In this document: positions 60,611 through 64,000 of the stretch, in pieces | Position numbering within the stretch: position 1 is the stretch's first letter | How the letters are laid out: the number at the start of each line of letters is the position of its first letter | Program-made: the position numbers and the translations under genes | NCBI GenBank assembly: GCA_035708205.1 | Contig: DASSSY010000003.1 | Coordinates: 62,001-126,000, forward strand | Origin: DASSSY01 sp035708205 | GTDB lineage: Bacteria > Bacteroidota > Bacteroidia > Chitinophagales > Chitinophagaceae | Direction: 5' to 3' | DNA length: 64,000 bases | Notes under the pieces: generated by a model | Databases searched by the model: none | What the model saw: only the letters and a program-made list of their open reading frames with translations | What the model was told of the DNA's origin: nothing

Positions 60611-61648
60611 ATGGCAAAAATTTTAGTAACAGGCGGAAGCGGCTATATCGGCAGCAGCACTATTGTCGATCTGGCGCAAAATGGCTATGAAGTCATCTCC
60701 ATAGATAATTTTTCCAGGGGGCATGAAGCCTTATTACAAGGTATTGCCGGTATTTTAGGCCGGCCCGTAAAAAACTATGCCATTGACCTGTGTAATATGG
60801 AAGATACCCGCGCCGTTTTTGAGGAGCATCCGGATATCGAAGGCATCATCCATTTTGCCGCATATAAAAGTGTGCCGGAATCGGTGGAAAGACCCATTAT
60901 GTATTTCCGCAACAACCTGGACGCGCTTCTGAATATCCTGCAATGCGCAAAAGAGTATGACGTCAAACATTTTGTGTTTTCTTCTTCCTGCTCCGTATAT
61001 GGTAATGCTAAAGAACTTCCGGTAACCGAGCAAACGCCTTTCATGCCGGCGGAATCTCCCTACGCCCGTACCAAGCAAATGGGCGAAAACATTTGCCGGG
61101 ATTTCACGCGCGCCAATCCGGGCTTTAAGGCGATCCTATTGCGCTATTTTAACCCGGTGGGGGCTCACGCTTCTTCACTGATCGGAGAATACAACAAACG
61201 CCCCGAAAATTTAGTGCCCATTATTACTCAGACCGCCATCGGTAAGAGAGAAAGCATGACGGTCTTCGGCAGTGATTACCCAACGAGGGACGGTTCCTGC
61301 ATCCGCGATTATATCCATGTTTCGGATATCGCGCATGCGCACACTTTAGCCGTTGCCGGATCATTAGCCGGGCAATTCTCCGATAATTGCGAAATCTTTA
61401 ATTTGGGTACCGGCCAGGGCGTTACCGTTTTCGAGCTTATCAAAGCCTTCGAACAGGAAAGCGGCGTCAAATTGAATTATAAGATCGGCCACCGCCGCCC
61501 GGGCGATGTTATCGCTATTTATGCCAACAACGAAAAAGCCCGGCAACTACTCGGATGGACACCGCAATATGGTGTTTCTGAAATGATGGCTACCGCCTGG
61601 AAATGGGAACAACATTTAGATAAATGCGAAAAAGCGCATCTTAATTAG
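60611..61648 (+). CDS. galE: UDP-glucose 4-epimerase
   Basis: GalE interconverts UDP-glucose and UDP-galactose with a tightly bound NAD+. The 345-residue protein has the Rossmann motif VTGGSGYIGSSTIV at the N-terminus, the FAAYKSVPESVERP loop, the catalytic SSCSVYGN and the YARTK couple at about 151-155. The substrate-binding RYFNPVGAH and the C-terminal GHRRPGDV complete it. Length fits short GalE (about 340). It lies 23 bp after the FKBP gene and 40 bp before lysS, on the same strand. Confidence 0.95.
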   Translation: MAKILVTGGSGYIGSSTIVDLAQNGYEVISIDNFSRGHEALLQGIAGILGRPVKNYAIDLCNMEDTRAVFEEHPDIEGIIHFAAYKSVPESVERPIMYFRNNLDALLNILQCAKEYDVKHFVFSSSCSVYGNAKELPVTEQTPFMPAESPYARTKQMGENICRDFTRANPGFKAILLRYFNPVGAHASSLIGEYNKRPENLVPIITQTAIGKRESMTVFGSDYPTRDGSCIRDYIHVSDIAHAHTLAVAGSLAGQFSDNCEIFNLGTGQGVTVFELIKAFEQESGVKLNYKIGHRRPGDVIAIYANNEKARQLLGWTPQYGVSEMMATAWKWEQHLDKCEKAHLN

Positions 61649-61688
61649 GCTTAATATTACCACCATAAATTTATAGAAATCATTTTCG

Positions 61689-63218
61689 ATGAACGAACAG
61701 GAAATAATCAGAAGGGAAAAGCTGGAGAAAATCAGGGAACTGGGTATCGATCCGTACCCGGCCCCCCTATACGAAGTGACGCACCTGGCCAAGGAAATTA
61801 AGGAACAATATTCCGAAGCAAACAAGGAGGCCTTTCAAAGCGTTTCCGTTGCCGGCCGCCTCATGAGTGTCCGGGATATGGGTAAGGCTAATTTTGCCGT
61901 GTTGCAGGACAGCAGCGGTAAGATCCAGCTGTACATCCGTAGGGACGATATTTGCCCGGACGAGGATAAAACACTCTATAATACCTTGTGGAAAAAACTG
62001 CTGGATATTGGCGATTTTATTGGCGTTAAAGGCTTCGTCTTTACCACCAAGACCGGTGAAACCTCTATCCACGTCGAATCCTTCATCCTATTAAGCAAAT
62101 CCTTGCATCCTTTACCAGTAGTAAAGGAAAAGGAAGGCGAGGTCTTTGACGCCGTTACCGACCCGGAATTCCGCTACCGCCAACGCTATGCCGATCTCAT
62201 CGTCAACCCTTCGGTAAAAGGCACTTTTGTCAAGATCACGAAGATGAAAAACGCCATCCGGCAATTCCTTAATGAAAGAGGCGGCTTGGAAGTCGATACG
62301 CCGGTATTACAGAACATTCCCGGCGGCGCTGCAGCAAGGCCTTTTATGACCCATCATAATGCCCTCGACATCCCACTTTATTTAAGGATCGCCAATGAAC
62401 TGTACCTGAAAAGGCTTATCGTTGGGGGCTTTGACTGGGTATATGAATTTAGCCGGAATTTCCGCAACGAAGGTATGGACAGGACCCACAACCCGGAATT
62501 TACGGTTCTGGAATTTTACGTCGCATACAAGGACTATTTCTGGATGATGGAAACCACCGAACAGTTGCTGGAGCAGACCGCATTGGCCACCAACGGCACT
62601 ACCCTCTCTAAAATCGGTGATAATATCATTGACTTTAAAGCGCCTTACGCCCGTGTCAGCATTTATGATGCCATTAAAGACCATACCGGCATCGACATCA
62701 TCGGCCTGGACGAAGAAGGTCTTAGGGATACCTGTAAAACATTAGGCATCCCCGTAACCCCCGGCATGGGACGCGGTAAATTAATTGACGAGATCTTTGG
62801 CGAAAAATGCGAAGGGCATTATATCCAGCCGACCTTTATCATTGATTACCCGGTGGAAATGAGTCCCCTGACCAAAAAGCACCGCAGCAAAGCCGGCCTG
62901 GTAGAACGTTTTGAACTTATGGTCAACGGTAAAGAACTGGCCAATGCCTATACCGAATTAAACGACCCTATCGACCAGCGCGAACGCTTTGAGGAACAAC
63001 TGAAATTATTAGAACGCGGCGATGATGAGGCCATGTTCATCGATCATGATTTTTTGAGGGCCCTGGAATACGGCATGCCGCCCACTTCCGGTATCGGATT
63101 CGGCATTGACCGCCTGGCTATGCTCCTGACGGGTCAAAGCTCTATTCAGGATGTGCTGTTCTTCCCGCAAATGAGGCCGGAAACCAAAGATGTAAAGGCA
63201 GAGCATGAAGAAGCATAA
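61689..63218 (+). CDS. lysS: Lysyl-tRNA synthetase, class II
   Basis: LysS charges tRNA-Lys. The 509-residue protein has an N-terminal OB-fold anticodon-binding domain (about 55-140; VAGRLMSVRDMGKANFAVLQD) and the class II core: motif 1 near NAIRQFLNERGGLEVDTP, motif 2 FRNEGMDRTHNPEF and motif 3 GIGFGIDRLAMLLTG. Length is normal. A new exported-protein gene starts 14 bp inside its 3' end (63205). Confidence 0.97.
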   Translation: MNEQEIIRREKLEKIRELGIDPYPAPLYEVTHLAKEIKEQYSEANKEAFQSVSVAGRLMSVRDMGKANFAVLQDSSGKIQLYIRRDDICPDEDKTLYNTLWKKLLDIGDFIGVKGFVFTTKTGETSIHVESFILLSKSLHPLPVVKEKEGEVFDAVTDPEFRYRQRYADLIVNPSVKGTFVKITKMKNAIRQFLNERGGLEVDTPVLQNIPGGAAARPFMTHHNALDIPLYLRIANELYLKRLIVGGFDWVYEFSRNFRNEGMDRTHNPEFTVLEFYVAYKDYFWMMETTEQLLEQTALATNGTTLSKIGDNIIDFKAPYARVSIYDAIKDHTGIDIIGLDEEGLRDTCKTLGIPVTPGMGRGKLIDEIFGEKCEGHYIQPTFIIDYPVEMSPLTKKHRSKAGLVERFELMVNGKELANAYTELNDPIDQRERFEEQLKLLERGDDEAMFIDHDFLRALEYGMPPTSGIGFGIDRLAMLLTGQSSIQDVLFFPQMRPETKDVKAEHEEA

Positions 63219-64000
63219 CCATTTCCTGAACATATCAATAAAATGCTCCCGGAAGACGGCCATCCTGCTATGGCCGCTCTTCTTTTTATTCCGGGGCCCG
63301 GTTCAGGCAAAAGAAGCTCCTGATTTGCAGCTGGACGGCTATATGGGCGTGCAGGGCGGAGAATCTTTTCATTACCATTTAGATCTTAAAGATTCTATAG
63401 GCAACCTGATGAGCGGCTATTCCTACACCTTCAAAGATGACGAGAAAAAAGCAGTTAAAGCCTATGTGACCGCCATCATAGACCGGGACAAAAAAACGCT
63501 GCATATCCGGGAACAAGATATTATTTACAACCATGGCTTTGAAAGCCGCGCCACCATTTGCCTGGTCAATGCTTTACTGACCCGGGATGCCACCGGCGGA
63601 AACTTATCCGGGAAGCTGATTACCCAAACCAGCAATAACGGCGCGGTATGTAGTTCCGGCAGCCTGGCCTTTATCCAAAAAAGCCAGATTGACACCCTTT
63701 TTGGCCCGCAAAAAGCACCAAAGGCAACGGAAAAGCCCATAACCGGAAAAGAATCTTTTCAAACCCGTACCGACCCTAATCAAAAGCTGCATGCTTATTT
63801 TGCGCAAAAAAAACGATCGGAAACCCGCCAGGCTGATCCGGTAAGCCTCAAGCCGGTGGTTCAGCCCCCGACAGGCAACAAAGCCTCCAAGCCTCAAATA
63901 AAGACCATTACGGAAGGCCAGGAAGGCGTTTACCTTTGGCATAGCGATAAGATTATTTTCGAGATCTGGGATGGCGGGGAAATTGACGGCGACCAGGTAA
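63205..64000 (+). CDS. Exported protein, partial (runs off the window)
   Basis: An ATG at 63205 opens a frame that stays open for 265 codons to the window edge and overlaps the end of lysS by 14 bp. The predicted N-terminus is MKKHNHFLNISIKCSRK then TAILLWPLFFLFRGPVQAK, a signal peptide with cleavage near residue 36. A beta-rich domain follows (LDGYMGVQGGESFHYHLDL, SYTFKDDEKKAVKAYV), then a Pro/Lys-rich linker and IFEIWDGGEIDGDQV. The last resembles the E-[LI]-[WY]-D-[NG]-G-E-[IV]-D-G-D motif seen in many secreted Bacteroidota proteins. No function can be assigned to the visible part. Confidence 0.8.
   Translation, partial: MKKHNHFLNISIKCSRKTAILLWPLFFLFRGPVQAKEAPDLQLDGYMGVQGGESFHYHLDLKDSIGNLMSGYSYTFKDDEKKAVKAYVTAIIDRDKKTLHIREQDIIYNHGFESRATICLVNALLTRDATGGNLSGKLITQTSNNGAVCSSGSLAFIQKSQIDTLFGPQKAPKATEKPITGKESFQTRTDPNQKLHAYFAQKKRSETRQADPVSLKPVVQPPTGNKASKPQIKTITEGQEGVYLWHSDKIIFEIWDGGEIDGDQV

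Overview
The window comes from a Bacteroidota chromosome, most likely a Chitinophagaceae-type member of the Chitinophagales. The grounds are adjacent type IX secretion genes porU and porV, many promoter elements of the Bacteroidota form TAnnTTTG (with an upstream TTTG in the two best cases), few recognisable Shine-Dalgarno sites, and protein families such as DUF3810 and a Bacteroidota-type Mrp. No rRNA, tRNA or CRISPR array was seen. The genus is inferred only from gene content.

Region 1 (1-608) holds the 5' part of an IS3-family insertion sequence, with OrfA, the first codons of OrfB and an A7 slippery site for -1 frameshifting. The IS seems to have landed next to a cluster of REP-like palindromes. 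Beside these are two HipB-like operator palindromes 40 bp apart with no visible regulator gene.

Region 2 (about 609-15690) is AT-rich and reads as one integrated element of about 15.1 kb inserted at the 3' end of mnmE. An 18-bp sequence encoding Phe-Cys-Ile-Gly-Lys-stop, the invariant MnmE C-terminus, occurs both at the real mnmE end (15673-15690) and at 609-626. The two copies match at 15 of 18 bases and differ only at synonymous positions. Next to mnmE lie a zinc-finger/HTH protein and a tyrosine recombinase. An RteC-like protein, an excisionase-like HTH protein, a VirE-N/PriCT/DUF3987 replication protein and a Pif1-like helicase follow. The cargo is a SymE-like toxin, a lipoprotein, a zinc-ribbon membrane protein, an uncharacterised pair (PD-(D/E)XK-like nuclease plus a possible phage ABA-sandwich protein), and a two-gene restriction-modification candidate (Eco57I-like adenine methyltransferase plus PD-(D/E)XK nuclease). 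All genes of the element read leftward, in line with mnmE.

Region 3 (15673-64000) is ordinary chromosome with higher GC. It covers tRNA modification (mnmE, trmB), translation (rpsT, frr, lysS), DNA metabolism (rarA, xseAB, recQ, parE, a DnaQ-like exonuclease, an NrnA-like phosphoesterase), purine synthesis (purH), protein export (two tandem tatA), the T9SS sortase pair porU-porV, cell-envelope enzymes (lytic transglycosylase, NlpC/P60-like hydrolase, galE, dolichol-phosphate-mannose-synthase-like glycosyltransferase, GlcNAc-kinase-like ATPase), a small ABC transporter, an amino-acid permease, and several uncharacterised envelope proteins. The largest of these is a 1176-residue protein.

The most unusual material is the element: its attachment at mnmE parallels that of Salmonella genomic island 1, and its cargo includes two candidate defence gene pairs.
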